Source: Alopecurus myosuroides
Lineage: Eukaryota > Streptophyta > Magnoliopsida > Poales > Poaceae
DNA: 64,000 nucleotides
Direction of reading: 5' to 3'
NCBI GenBank assembly: GCA_028641055.1
Contig: CM054058.1
Location: forward strand, 241,228,187-241,292,186
Positions 12,297 through 20,789 of the stretch are shown here, one piece after another. The notes below the pieces were generated by a model. The model did not search any database. It had not been told where the DNA came from and saw nothing but the letters and a program-made list of their open reading frames with translations. The first letter of the stretch is position 1; each line of letters starts with the position of its first letter. The position numbers and the translations under genes are program-made.

Positions 12297-12909
12297 ACCG
12301 GATGCTCTGCTTGCGCCTTGGGGGTGATCTTGATGCTTTTGCATTACTCGGCCGATAAGCACTTTTTGCTTCACTCTCCTTTTGATATTTTTTCAATAGC
12401 TCTTCGAAAGTAAATTTTGATTTCTTACCCTTGTGCTTATAGAGGTCTTTGTTCTTGACTTTGCATGCATCGATCTTTAAATTTTCTTGTTGCCCCCCAG
12501 TGCTCAGTGTCGTCAGTGTAGCTTTGATGAAACTCTTGCCTTCAATAATATCTTCAGTGTGCCCATGAATAGTTTCTTTGTTTGAAAACTTGATACCACC
12601 ATATTCATCGTGTACCTGCTCATCTTTGAACAAAGTGGCTTGAGGTAGCCAATGTAGTAGAGTTTTTCCATCTAGACCAATTGAAATAGATTGGTCATGT
12701 GTATGCGCCTCACCAAAATCAAATCGTCCTTTATCAACGGTCGATTGTACTGTTTGATGAAACATGTTGCAATTTTCAATACTATGCTCGAACAGATCAT
12801 GCAACTTGCAATACATCCGTCCTTGTATTGATGACTCTACATGGTGATCAAGAATCATAATATAATCGTTCTTAAGAAATATATTAAAAATGCGATCACA
12901 CATTCTCAA
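12297..12909 (-). pseudogene. E3 gag C-terminal region with CHC-type zinc-binding segment
   Basis: A frame of about 200 codons on the minus strand. Near residues 33-50 it has YCKLHDLFEHSIENCNMF, which matches the C-x2-H-x8-C pattern seen between gag and protease in many grass gypsy polyproteins (typically CKWHNSFSHATNDCNVF). The following basic, Lys/Ser-rich tract is cut at 12296/12297 by the E2 insertion. The start codon is not convincing: upstream sequence in this frame family is broken by stops, so this is part of a decayed polyprotein. Confidence 0.65.
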
Positions 12910-13129
12910 ACCGAAGGTACACTTTTTATTAACTAGCCGATTATGTTGTGAGAACGGCTTTTGATTTAAGTAACCGAATTGTTCAGTTTCACCACCCCAT
13001 TCGGCTATGCTTTTTCATAATGTTTCTCCGATGCTTTTGAATAAGCCATCATACTAACATCGGCTTCCTCAATAGATTCTAACCTTGGCTTTATTTTTCT
13101 GATATCAAAGTAGTTAGAACAAACATGTA

Positions 13130-14103
13130 TCACTCGAGAACAATGTTATACAAGTAAGGAATAAGCAAAGCCACCCATGTAAATACAAATTTTAAATGAA
13201 ACAACGGGGAAAGCTCTTGCTGTAATAATTTGTTACTATCGATCTCTCTAAATTGTGTAATATGTTGACCGATAGTTTTTGTAGCAACTTTATCACTAAC
13301 AAATAAATTACTTTTCTCGATTGGTCTTTCAATGTTTCTTATGAAAATCTTGTTAATAGATGCATCAACAATATAGTTTTGACTAAATTGGAAAATAAGT
13401 AAATTGTTTGCTGGATATACCTCTTCGAAGACGTCGAGAGAACATGATGGTTGCATGACCCAAGCAATATCTTGCCCTGTCTCAACGTTGTTTCTTCTTC
13501 ATTTTCTGGGTCTCATACCTCATTACTTTGGTGTTCAATGTCAACCGACCTTGGTTTGGCTGTACTTTCTTGCACTTGAAGTTCATTAATGTCTTTGGCA
13601 CGAAACTTATAGGGAAACATGCAAACTCCCTTACTTCCAGAAAAATCAAAAGCCTAGTTGTTTTTTTAAGCTTTCCATGCTCTTCATCAGTGAAGCTTGC
13701 TTCTTTTGATTCAATAGATTCAGCGCATGTAATATTTGATTCGGCTTTTCCACTAACCGAAGTAACAACACTCTCTGAATCATTTTCACCTTTTTCATGG
13801 ATCCTATGAATTCGCAAAGCTTCTTCATCTTGTCTAGATTTATAGAGGGTTCACCTTGATTGCTGCGGGGAGTATATAACTTGAGCTCGCCAACCGAAGT
13901 ATTACTTTCTTGACGGTCCTTATCAAGATTTGCAAGAAACATCTGCATATCTTCCTCTTCAAGCTTTTTCCTATATGCTTCATGCTCATCTTTGAGTTTC
14001 TTCTCAAGCTTCTTGAAGTCCTCATTACACTTCCTATTGAGTACTTCATAGCATTGACGGTGTGCATCTGATGATTCCTCCAAAGTTGGCTTAGTGAATT
14101 CAT
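13130..14103 (-). pseudogene. E3 gag middle region, frameshifted, coiled-coil rich
   Basis: Three overlapping minus-strand frames (13646-14083, 13482-13817, 13130-13456) continue one another in composition. The first is rich in heptad-like Lys/Glu/Leu (CNEDFKKLEKKLKDEHEAY), predicting a coiled coil. After about 13800 the acidic SESVVTSVSGKAESNIT... text resumes in another frame, which indicates a one-base indel near 13790-13815. I cannot assign a domain to the rest. Likely part of the long gag region of E3. Confidence 0.5.
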
Positions 14104-14204
14104 CGGTGCTATGCTCTACAGGGTGAGATTGCCCCCCAAAACTTTTCGCTTATTTCGGCAATGTGTTACCGAAAATTTGTGGTTGTGAAAGATAACCTTT
14201 GAGC

Positions 14205-14915
14205 TCAAATTGTTGATGCTTCTCCACGCCTCTTCTTATGCGCCTCTAAATCTTGTATTGCAGTGGGATCATGGGGATTTTCTTCTTCTCTCAAATGAAT
14301 AGCATTGATCTTCTTGAATTCCGCTGCAAGTTTTTCCTTGAAACTATTCAATCCATATGCGATAGAAGTAGATGAAGATACATGTGTTCCTGTTAAATTT
14401 TCACTTCTTCGGCCATGGCCACCATAAAAGTGCGGAGACGAATTATGAATATCACCAGTTGCACATGAAGATGAAACATTAGTAACATAAGGTGTAGAAT
14501 ATGATGGTTGGGGGTAATTGGCCAAATAGCTAGTAGTTGCATGTCTAATTCCCCTATCCATCGGCATATTTAAAGATGAACTAACATATTGCATGTCACT
14601 TGCCGATTCATATAAAGGTGAAACACTCTCTTGCATGTAATTAAAATTTCTAACGTTGGGTGTTTCATATTGATTAACCGAACTCACCATGTTGTTCATC
14701 GGCATATGTATTCCTGGGGTTGCCGATGCATGAGAATTCGAATATACATGTTGCACGTTTCTAACATCATAACTATTCGAAGCATAGAGATTATTTTGCA
14801 TCGGCCCTTGCACATAGTACGAACTAGGGCTAGCTGATACCGTACTCATATCAAAATATCTAGAAACATTAACATGAGAGAAGTTTGCATCTACACATGG
14901 AGATTGAGGATTCAT
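14205..14915 (-). CDS. E3 gag N-terminal ORF
   Basis: 236 codons from ATG at 14913-14915 (about 90 bp after the primer site) to a stop at 14205. The product is rich in Ser, Tyr, Asn, Met and Gln with loosely repeated SSYYVQ.../MNN.../YASNS segments, ending in a Lys/Glu-rich helix (FKEKLAAEFKKINAIHL). Such low-complexity N-termini occur in gag of some large grass gypsy elements. The frame is open upstream into the LTR to 15269, but the leader and primer site lie there, so I choose the internal ATG. No catalytic motif. Downstream frames suggest the original gag was longer. Confidence 0.55.
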   Translation of the reverse strand: MNPQSPCVDANFSHVNVSRYFDMSTVSASPSSYYVQGPMQNNLYASNSYDVRNVQHVYSNSHASATPGIHMPMNNMVSSVNQYETPNVRNFNYMQESVSPLYESASDMQYVSSSLNMPMDRGIRHATTSYLANYPQPSYSTPYVTNVSSSCATGDIHNSSPHFYGGHGRRSENLTGTHVSSSTSIAYGLNSFKEKLAAEFKKINAIHLREEENPHDPTAIQDLEAHKKRRGEASTI

Positions 14916-15002
14916 GATACCGTTGTATATTGTAAATCTCAATGACGCTCTCTTCGTCGCAAGAACGGGATGGATACCGTTCAAAAAGAACACGTCCTCA
15001 TA

Positions 15003-15020
15003 TACCCGCGGAGTCGCCAA
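15003..15020 (-). other. E3 primer-binding site (Ogre/Tat type)
   Basis: Minus strand TTGGCGACTCCGCGGGTA, similar to the TGGCGACTCCGCTGGGGA site of Ogre/Tat elements (attributed to tRNA-Arg), five bases from the LTR end. The 3' half is diverged. Confidence 0.65.
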
Positions 15021-15025
15021 AAAAG

Positions 15026-15858
15026 TGTGTTGGCGTGCGAACGTAACACACGAACACGTCCTCGTGTACCCACGACGCCGAGGAAGATGCTCCGCAACTC
15101 GCACCGCGGGAGGCATGTCGAAAGCGCGGTACGCAAGACAGTCCAGCAGGCGCTTTTGAGGCCAGATGCCCCGGTTCCTCGGGAGGGACCCCGTCGGAGG
15201 ATCCGGTGACGATTGGCTTCTCCAAGTCGTCCTTAACGCCCCTGGAGCCTCGTGGATCATAGCCTCCAAACCTGAAGAATAACGAAGAACGAAAAGCAGG
15301 GTACAAAGGGAGAGAGATAAAGGTAGATGAACACGAAAAAGTAGGGTTTATGTTTGTTCGATTGGTGTTGGTTCAATCGGCCATCACCCCTCATGTATAT
15401 ATGCGGCGGATGGACTTACCGTGCAGTTTTAGGGCGAAAAATCCCGTCCAAAAAGACCTAATTTGAGTCCAATTCGGGCAAAAAACGTGCCAGCCAAATT
15501 CAGGTTCGGACCCAGAAAACCGGCTAGAGTTCCTGATACCAACCGGAAATTTGGTCCGAAAATCGGAAATTCCGATTTCAGTGGATTTTTGCTGAGGAAA
15601 AAAGTCGTGAGCTCCTGGTGCCAACCAGATATTTCAACCGGAAATTTTGTCATAGAACCGGAAATTCTGGTTTTGAACTCACGCATCAATATTGCTAGCA
15701 GTATTTTGGCCATAGATTTTGCATAATTTGTCGGATTGAGAGGACCCAAAAATCAAAGTTGTTCATTTTGACGAGATGCACAACTTTTGTTCATGCTATT
15801 TTTCCATTTGAGGTCATATTGGTGCCATCCCTTTGTGAGCCAGAAATGAGTGTCAACA
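15026..15858 (-). repeat. E3 5' LTR (about 833 bp)
   Basis: In plus orientation it begins TGTGTTGGCG and ends GAGTGTCAACA at 15858, so the minus-strand LTR starts TGTTGACACTC. U3 (15410-15858) holds several ACCGGAAATT-type half palindromes (15525-15680). A TATA box lies at 15396-15401. The right-hand target duplication would be ACTAT at 15859-15863. Confidence 0.7.
15396..15401 (-). promoter_or_regulatory. E3 LTR TATA box
   Basis: Minus strand GCATATATACATGAGG, placed on the downstream side of the GGAAATT motif cluster of the U3 region. Predicted start of E3 transcription about 30 bp lower. Confidence 0.5.
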
Positions 15859-16245
15859 ACTATCCAGGTATGTCATAGATTCAGAGGTTAGTCCATTATA
15901 AAATATATCAATAAGTCCATTATTAGGTATCCTATGACCAGGTCTACCATTAAGAGTGGCACAAAACCTCCCCCAAGCTTTAGGAAGTTTCTCATCCTCC
16001 AATTTCTTGAAGTTAATTTCTTTTTATAAAGCTGCATGTTGCATATGAGCAGGAAAACATTTATCGCAAAAGACACGAGTCAAACATTGAGGATTCTTAA
16101 TGCAACCATAAGGAAAATTATCACAACACAATTTAGAACCCACTTTTAATGAGAAAAGGAACAACTTAATATCATAATACCCTCTTATGAAATCTTCATT
16201 AGAAAACAACATGCTAATCTCAAACAATTTAGTCAAGTGGACTAT
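15859..16245 (-). pseudogene. E4 Athila-like gag, C-terminal part
   Basis: Minus-strand gag fragment cut by E5 on one side and E3 on the other. Reading across one stop and shift it carries ISMLFSNEDFIRGYYDIKLF, FCDKCFPAHMQHAAL, then KLEDEKLPKAWGRF, GRPGHRIPNNGLIDIFYNG and MTYLDSC. This order is the retrotransposon gag domain of Athila-type elements common in Triticeae (LPKAWxRF...FYNGL...YLDS). It continues gag from 28313-28902 across the E5 insertion. Stops and frameshifts show it is old. Confidence 0.75.
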
Positions 16246-16945
16246 TGAAAGTGCAATATGGTCAACTAGAGGGGGTGAATAGGTGACCTACAAATTTTAC
16301 TTCTTTTTCACTTTTAATGAGGGCTTTAAGAAAGTAAATGCTTGATTACCTAAATGTGCAACTAAGTGAATACCCTAGGTGGTACGGAACAAGTAGCAGC
16401 GGAAATAAAGGAACGGTACAAGATAACAACAAGTGAAAAACACGGAGACAAGGATATGTTTCCCGTAGTTCCATCTTAAAAGAAGTACGTCTATGTTGGA
16501 GAGGTGGGGAGCCACCTAGGCGCTCCTCAATAGCACGGATGTGCACACCTTGTTCTCCTTGAGCTTCTCCGGTGAGGGAGATTCTCGTTTCCACTATGAG
16601 GTCGACTTGAAGGCGTTGACCAAACCTTTACAAGGGGTTGAGGCTACTCCACAAGTGAGATGGAGGCTCTCAACAATCGAAGCTTCTTGCTACAAGGTGG
16701 AAGCTACAAGCACTAGGGTTTCCCTTGGATGACAAAGCAACCAAGAGATTACAAGATCCCAAGAGTTGTGGTGTGGGTACACACGTTTTGGCTTGGTGGA
16801 AAGGTAGATCTAGTCCTCCTCCATGAGATCCTTGAAGGGCATCGAGTTTGGTTGGAGGAGGAGGGAGATCGGGGCGTTTTGAGCTCTACAACAATGGAGG
16901 AGAGAGAGGAATGGACGAGCTACCTATCTAGAGGAAAAAGACAGC

Positions 16946-16953
16946 TATTTATA
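16946..16953 (-). promoter_or_regulatory. E5 3' LTR TATA box
   Basis: Minus strand GCCTATAAATAGC, a near-ideal plant TATA box, about 40 bp from the end of the palindrome cluster. The 5' LTR copy is at 27521-27528. Confidence 0.7.
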
Positions 16954-16989
16954 GGCTCCTCCAATTTCTGACCGTTGCAGTCTTGTAGG

Positions 16990-17590
16990 ACCGGAATATT
17001 CCGGTGTAAGCACCGGAAATTTCTGGTCTGCCTGGGCCGGAATTTTGAATAGTCCGGGGGACGGATATTTGAAATATCCGGGGGCGGAAATTTCCGCCCC
17101 AATACTCCGCCCCCCTCTCTGCGCGCGGGCACCAGCTCGTTGACGAAAAATGGCTAAGGACCAGGGGCCGGATATTTGCACCGGAAATTTCCGGGGCAAA
17201 TTTCCGCCCCAGCTTCTGTGCGCGGGCAGCAGCCAATTTTTTAAAAACGGCTAAGGACCAGAACGCCGGAATATTGAAATATCCGGGGGGGCGGAAAATT
17301 GAAATGTCCGGGCACGGAAATTTCCGGACAGAATTTCCGGCCCCATCTTTGTGCGCGGGCAGCTGAGAGTGCTCCAATTTCTTCTAAGTCCCAGAGGGCC
17401 GGATTTTTGCACCGGAAATTTCCGGGGCAAATTTCCGCCCTGGCTTCTGTGCGCGGGCAGTGAAAACACTTAGTCGTTTTAGAGATGCCAGAAGAGGGCC
17501 GGAATATTCCGGTGCTGGGGCCGGATATTCCGCCCCATAGGCACCGGAAATTCCGGTGTGTATACTGAAAAATCCGGTGGCATAGAAAAC
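16990..17590. repeat. U3 palindrome cluster in E5 3' LTR
   Basis: Dense short palindromes such as ccggaatattccgg (16991), accggaaatttc, gcggaaatttccgc and accggaaatttccgg. Seven are perfect GAAnnTTC dyads in about 600 bp. A loose repeat of about 95-135 bp is marked by tgcgcgcgggca / tgtgcgcgggcag at about 17117, 17216, 17351 and 17447. The 5' LTR copy is at 27565-28150. Confidence 0.85.
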
Positions 17591-17740
17591 AGAGTGTAGG
17601 CCTTCTCTTTGATCTTCCGTCGAGAATATAATCAATAAGCATCTGAGATAATAGCTGCACGGACTAAAACAACACTGTTAGATAGATGATACCCGTGTTA
17701 TCATCATCACCAAAATCATTAGAGGGATCATGAGCTTTCA

Positions 17741-17757
17741 ATCTCCCCCTTTTTGGT
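17741..17757 (-). other. E5 polypurine tract
   Basis: Minus strand ACCAAAAAGGGGGAGAT abuts the 3' LTR and would prime plus-strand DNA synthesis. A second purine run (CCAAAGGGGGAGAAG) lies at about 17982-17996. The 17741-18044 stretch is otherwise non-coding. Confidence 0.8.
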
Positions 17758-18044
17758 GAATGATGACAACACGGGTATTTGCAGGGAAATAAACTAACAG
17801 TGCACGATATGAAAACATCACACATAGCATATATAGGAGACATGCCTCCTAATAATAATAGTCCACCAACGAATAATGAGTATGATAGAACGAAGTTCGA
17901 AAAGACGCACGAAATGATAAGAAAAAGGCAAATGAAGAACGAAACCCTCCCAAGCAAATGCCCGCGATCATCTAGATCTTCTCCCCCTTTGGCATCAGGA
18001 TACCAAAAAGAGAAAAGAGAGAGCTACGTCCCATGGAGAAAAAT

Positions 18045-19473
18045 CTAGGCCTGGGTGTCCTCTTCTTCCTCTTCTGCTTCATCCTCGGTGACATCCTCCA
18101 TGTCCTCATCATCATCCACACCAATATCCCAGTCAACGTTGCGGTTGTTCCAGTTCTTGTAGGAAATCCTGGGAGGAGGAAGTGGTGGCACATTGGGAGC
18201 ACCAAGAGCAGTCATGATGTGATGCTGGTTCTCGAGGATGCTGCGGCGCTCCACATAGGCGTTGTAGTTCTCCTTGTGGAGGCACACATTCATGCACAAC
18301 ACCTTCTCAATTGCGCGAACAAGCCATGAGCGCTTCTTCTTGCCAGGGGGAGGAGGACGCATGCGAGGATCACGGTGGCCTTGACCTGTGGCACCCACAT
18401 CATGTGCAGCCTGCTGTGTGTGAGCTGCCTTCTTGTACAGAGTAACATCCTTGTGGTCCTCACAGTCCATCTCCAAGTCCTCACGGAGTGCCTCAGGATA
18501 GCGAGCTTTGATGAGTTTCATGATGTACGGGGCATATGGGGGCACTTTGCGGTGGAAGAGAGCATAGTGGATCTCATTGAAGATGAAATCCATCACATCG
18601 ACCTTGTGGGCCTCCATGTCATCCAGGTCACCCTCAGTGAAGGTCAGGAAGGCGTGGTACATGAGATTGACCAGGCCACCACGAATAGCATCATTATTGC
18701 CACCACTTGGGGCAATAGACTCCCGGAACATACGCAGCAGGATGTCATATATAGGATACAGCCCTTTGGCCGAGCCAATCACACCTGTGGAGCCATACAA
18801 CTCAGCCAGCCTGTTCTTCTCATACTCAACCCCGTGAATATGCATGCGGTGACCCTGGGGAGTGTTGAGGCCAGCAAAGGGGTACCCGAGCGCAGTAGCA
18901 AAGTCATAGAAGTTGGCAGTGAGCAAATGGGGGCCAGACATCCAAGACATCCCAATCTCCTCAGAATCATCAATAACCAGAGTGGCGAAGAACTGCTGGA
19001 TGAATGTGGTGTTGTAAGAGCATCTAGTCTCCATAAGCGGACGAAGACCAAGTACCTCAGCTAGCTGAACAGAGTTGTTGAAGTAGGAGGGGTTGGCAGC
19101 TAGATGAGCAAAGTTGATCACCTTCATGGGGCACACGGGCTTGCTCATCACAGTGTACACCTGCTTGAATAGGGTCTCCTGCTCAACATGCCAAAAGCAC
19201 GAATCAATGGTGGGGTCCTGAGGACCCTCTGTGTACCATGCCTTGGCCCTCCATGCCTTGAACTCCAGAATGGACATGGTGCCCACGTTGAGAGTGGCCT
19301 GGCCTTGCGGGCAGCCCTGTCAGCATCACGTTGACGCTCATACTCTCTCTCAGCATCCCTCGCACGCCGGCGAGTCTCATTATCCTTAACATAAGTCCCC
19401 TCTTCATTTTCTGTCAGGTGACGGAGGCGCTTGCGGGTACTGAGCAGCTTGCCGGGCCTAGAGCTTGAACCAT
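18045..19473 (-). pseudogene. E5 extra 3' ORF (ORF3), main exon, one frameshift
   Basis: Lies between pol and the 3' LTR. The long part is 413 codons (18045-19286). It has a middle region with QFFATLVIDDSEEIGMSWMSG...FYDFATALGY that loosely recalls the plant transposon protein/env-like domain downstream of pol in Athila and SIRE elements; then Pro-rich and very acidic tails (DDDEDMEDVTEDEAEEEEED). Upstream, 19290-19473 encodes a basic, charged segment (GSSSRPGKLLSTRKRLRHL...) in the preceding frame. The two frames must switch between about 19290 and 19322, since a TGA closes the main frame just above. A polypyrimidine-rich acceptor (CTTTCCTCGCAG) ends at 19474. Function unknown; not a known enzyme. 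No signal peptide or clear membrane segment is seen in the joined layout. Confidence 0.65.
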
Positions 19474-19882
19474 CTGCGAGGAAAGCAGAAAAGATGCAAA
19501 GAAAACCAAACAAGAATAAAAAACGGGGGCTCACGACTTGAGAAAATGAAGCAAGTAGATGTCTGTTCAAGATTCAGTACAGGCCGGAAATTCCGGTCGT
19601 GGGTGCGGAAATTCCGCAGGGCGGAAATTCCGGCCTCAGGGAAATTTCCGGGGTGCGGAAATTCCGTTCCTTTGGCGGAAATTTCCGGTCTGCGAATTTT
19701 TCGAATCCAGATCTGAATCTGGGCCTGGAACGAATCTAGAATGAGGAATCTAGTACAAAGATGAATCCTAGAGAATAGGTGATACGTGTGTGAACAAAAA
19801 ACCGTGCTATACCATGAGGAACACTAGATAGGAGAACAACGCATCTAATCAACCCAAAATTGCGGAGAAAACGTACACATAC
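19474..19882 (-). other. Predicted intron ahead of E5 ORF3
   Basis: On the minus strand, GTATGTGTACG at 19882 is a strong plant donor three codons after ATG (19890-19892, ATGGATCCCT), and TTTTCTGCTTTCCTCGCAG ends at 19474. Length 409 nt. Splicing keeps the frame of the GSSSRPGK exon (phase 1). The intron itself contains six or so GGAAATT(T)CC motifs at about 19575-19700. Confidence 0.55.
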
Positions 19883-19892
19883 AGGGATCCAT
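19883..19892 (-). CDS. Predicted first coding exon of E5 ORF3 (10 nt)
   Basis: ATG GAT CCC T on the minus strand, directly followed by the GTATGT donor. It supplies the only credible ATG for the basic N-terminal segment of ORF3. Prediction depends on the TATA box at 20056-20063, about 165 bp upstream, and on the splice sites; no transcript evidence is available here. Confidence 0.45.
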
Positions 19893-20055
19893 GAACAGGA
19901 ACGGACGTGCGGTCTCTTGATCCGCAAAAGGTGAGTAGAGGACGAGGAGGGGAGGCGAAGGGGCCTCCCGGAAGTCTCGGAGGCGGCGGCGGCGGCTGGA
20001 GGCGAGTGGAGGCGAGGGGAGGGAAGCAATCTGGAACTGCTCCCTCCCGTCGTCC

Positions 20056-20063
20056 TTATATAG
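20056..20063 (-). promoter_or_regulatory. Predicted internal promoter of E5 (TATA box)
   Basis: Minus strand GGGCTATATAAGGACG, a consensus TATA box between pol and ORF3. Directly upstream (20085-20390) lies a palindrome cluster like that of the LTR U3; directly downstream is a C/T-rich leader of about 140 nt. Confidence 0.55.
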
Positions 20064-20084
20064 CCCCAGACCAACCACACCGGA

Positions 20085-20390
20085 AATTTCCGGTATTAAG
20101 GTCGGATATTCCGGGGCCCGGAAATTTGGGCCGGAATATTCCGCCCAAATATCCGGTGTGCCCTCTGCGAGCGGGCACGCGGGATATTTGGGGGATTATT
20201 CGAGTCCATTTTCGAACCCCGGAAATTTCCGGGGCTTAAGGCACGGAATATTCCGGGCCCCGGAAATTTCCGCTCCAATTTTCCGGTGTGCCTTCTGCGA
20301 GCGGGCACATCGGAAATGGGCGAAATTTCTGGGACAAATGTCTGAGGGCCGGAATATTCCGGGCCGTAGGCCGGAATTTCCGGTGTTCCC
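20085..20390. repeat. Internal palindrome cluster of E5
   Basis: At least six perfect GAAnnTTC dyads (for example accggaaatttccgg, gccggaatattccgcc, cacggaatattccggg), plus two tgcgagcgggcac boxes at about 20166 and 20297, closely matching the LTR cluster layout. The stretch 20400-20789 between it and the pol stop shows no ORF of note. Confidence 0.8.
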
Positions 20391-20789
20391 ACGCCATCCG
20401 AGTTTTTGTGGAAGATGGAACAAGTCGTGAGCCTCCAAAAACGAAAAACACAAACAAACGCACGAACACGAGGAAAACATCAAAATACAAACTCAAAGGA
20501 AAAAGTTGGTGGCCGAAGCCACCGTGTTTGAGTGATACCAAGGAGCCGCGAAGATGTATCTTGGACTCAAAAGTATAACTCACGTTTTAAGCACAATAAG
20601 TCACAAATTGACTAGATATGCATGACGTTGTGATTGTTTTACGCATGATAGGTGGAGTGTTTGTTCATGAGTTGAACTACGCTCTCCCTATGTCGATGCC
20701 TACATCTAGACTAGATAGCACATATAGTGAAGGTACTCATGCAAGGGTTCAAGAGAAGTTAGACGCATCGATCACATTTAGTTCATTCC

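Larger units (their letters stand above)
12297..15858 (-). mobile_element. E3: Ty3/gypsy element with Ogre/Tat-type primer site, partial
   Basis: Minus strand: LTR 15026-15858, primer site 15003-15020, gag-like frames down to 12297 where E2 interrupts it. The LTR starts TGTTGACACTC on the minus strand and is inserted in E4 gag at 15858/15859. The pol region and the 3' LTR would lie beyond E2, outside the window. Confidence 0.7.
16246..17740 (-). repeat. E5 3' LTR (1495 bp)
   Basis: TGAAAGTGC at 16246 to GAGCTTTCA at 17740 (plus orientation), matching 26819-28312 end to end. It has a TATA box at 16946-16953 and a palindrome cluster in U3 at about 16990-17590. Confidence 0.95.

Noticed and set aside
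16990..17590. Possible CRISPR-like or satellite array
   Set aside because: Repeats are short variable palindromes with irregular spacing and lie within a eukaryotic LTR; no constant repeat/spacer pattern.
18375..19064. 229-codon plus-strand ORF opposite ORF3
   Set aside because: Antisense shadow of the ORF3 coding frame; no motif or promoter on that strand.
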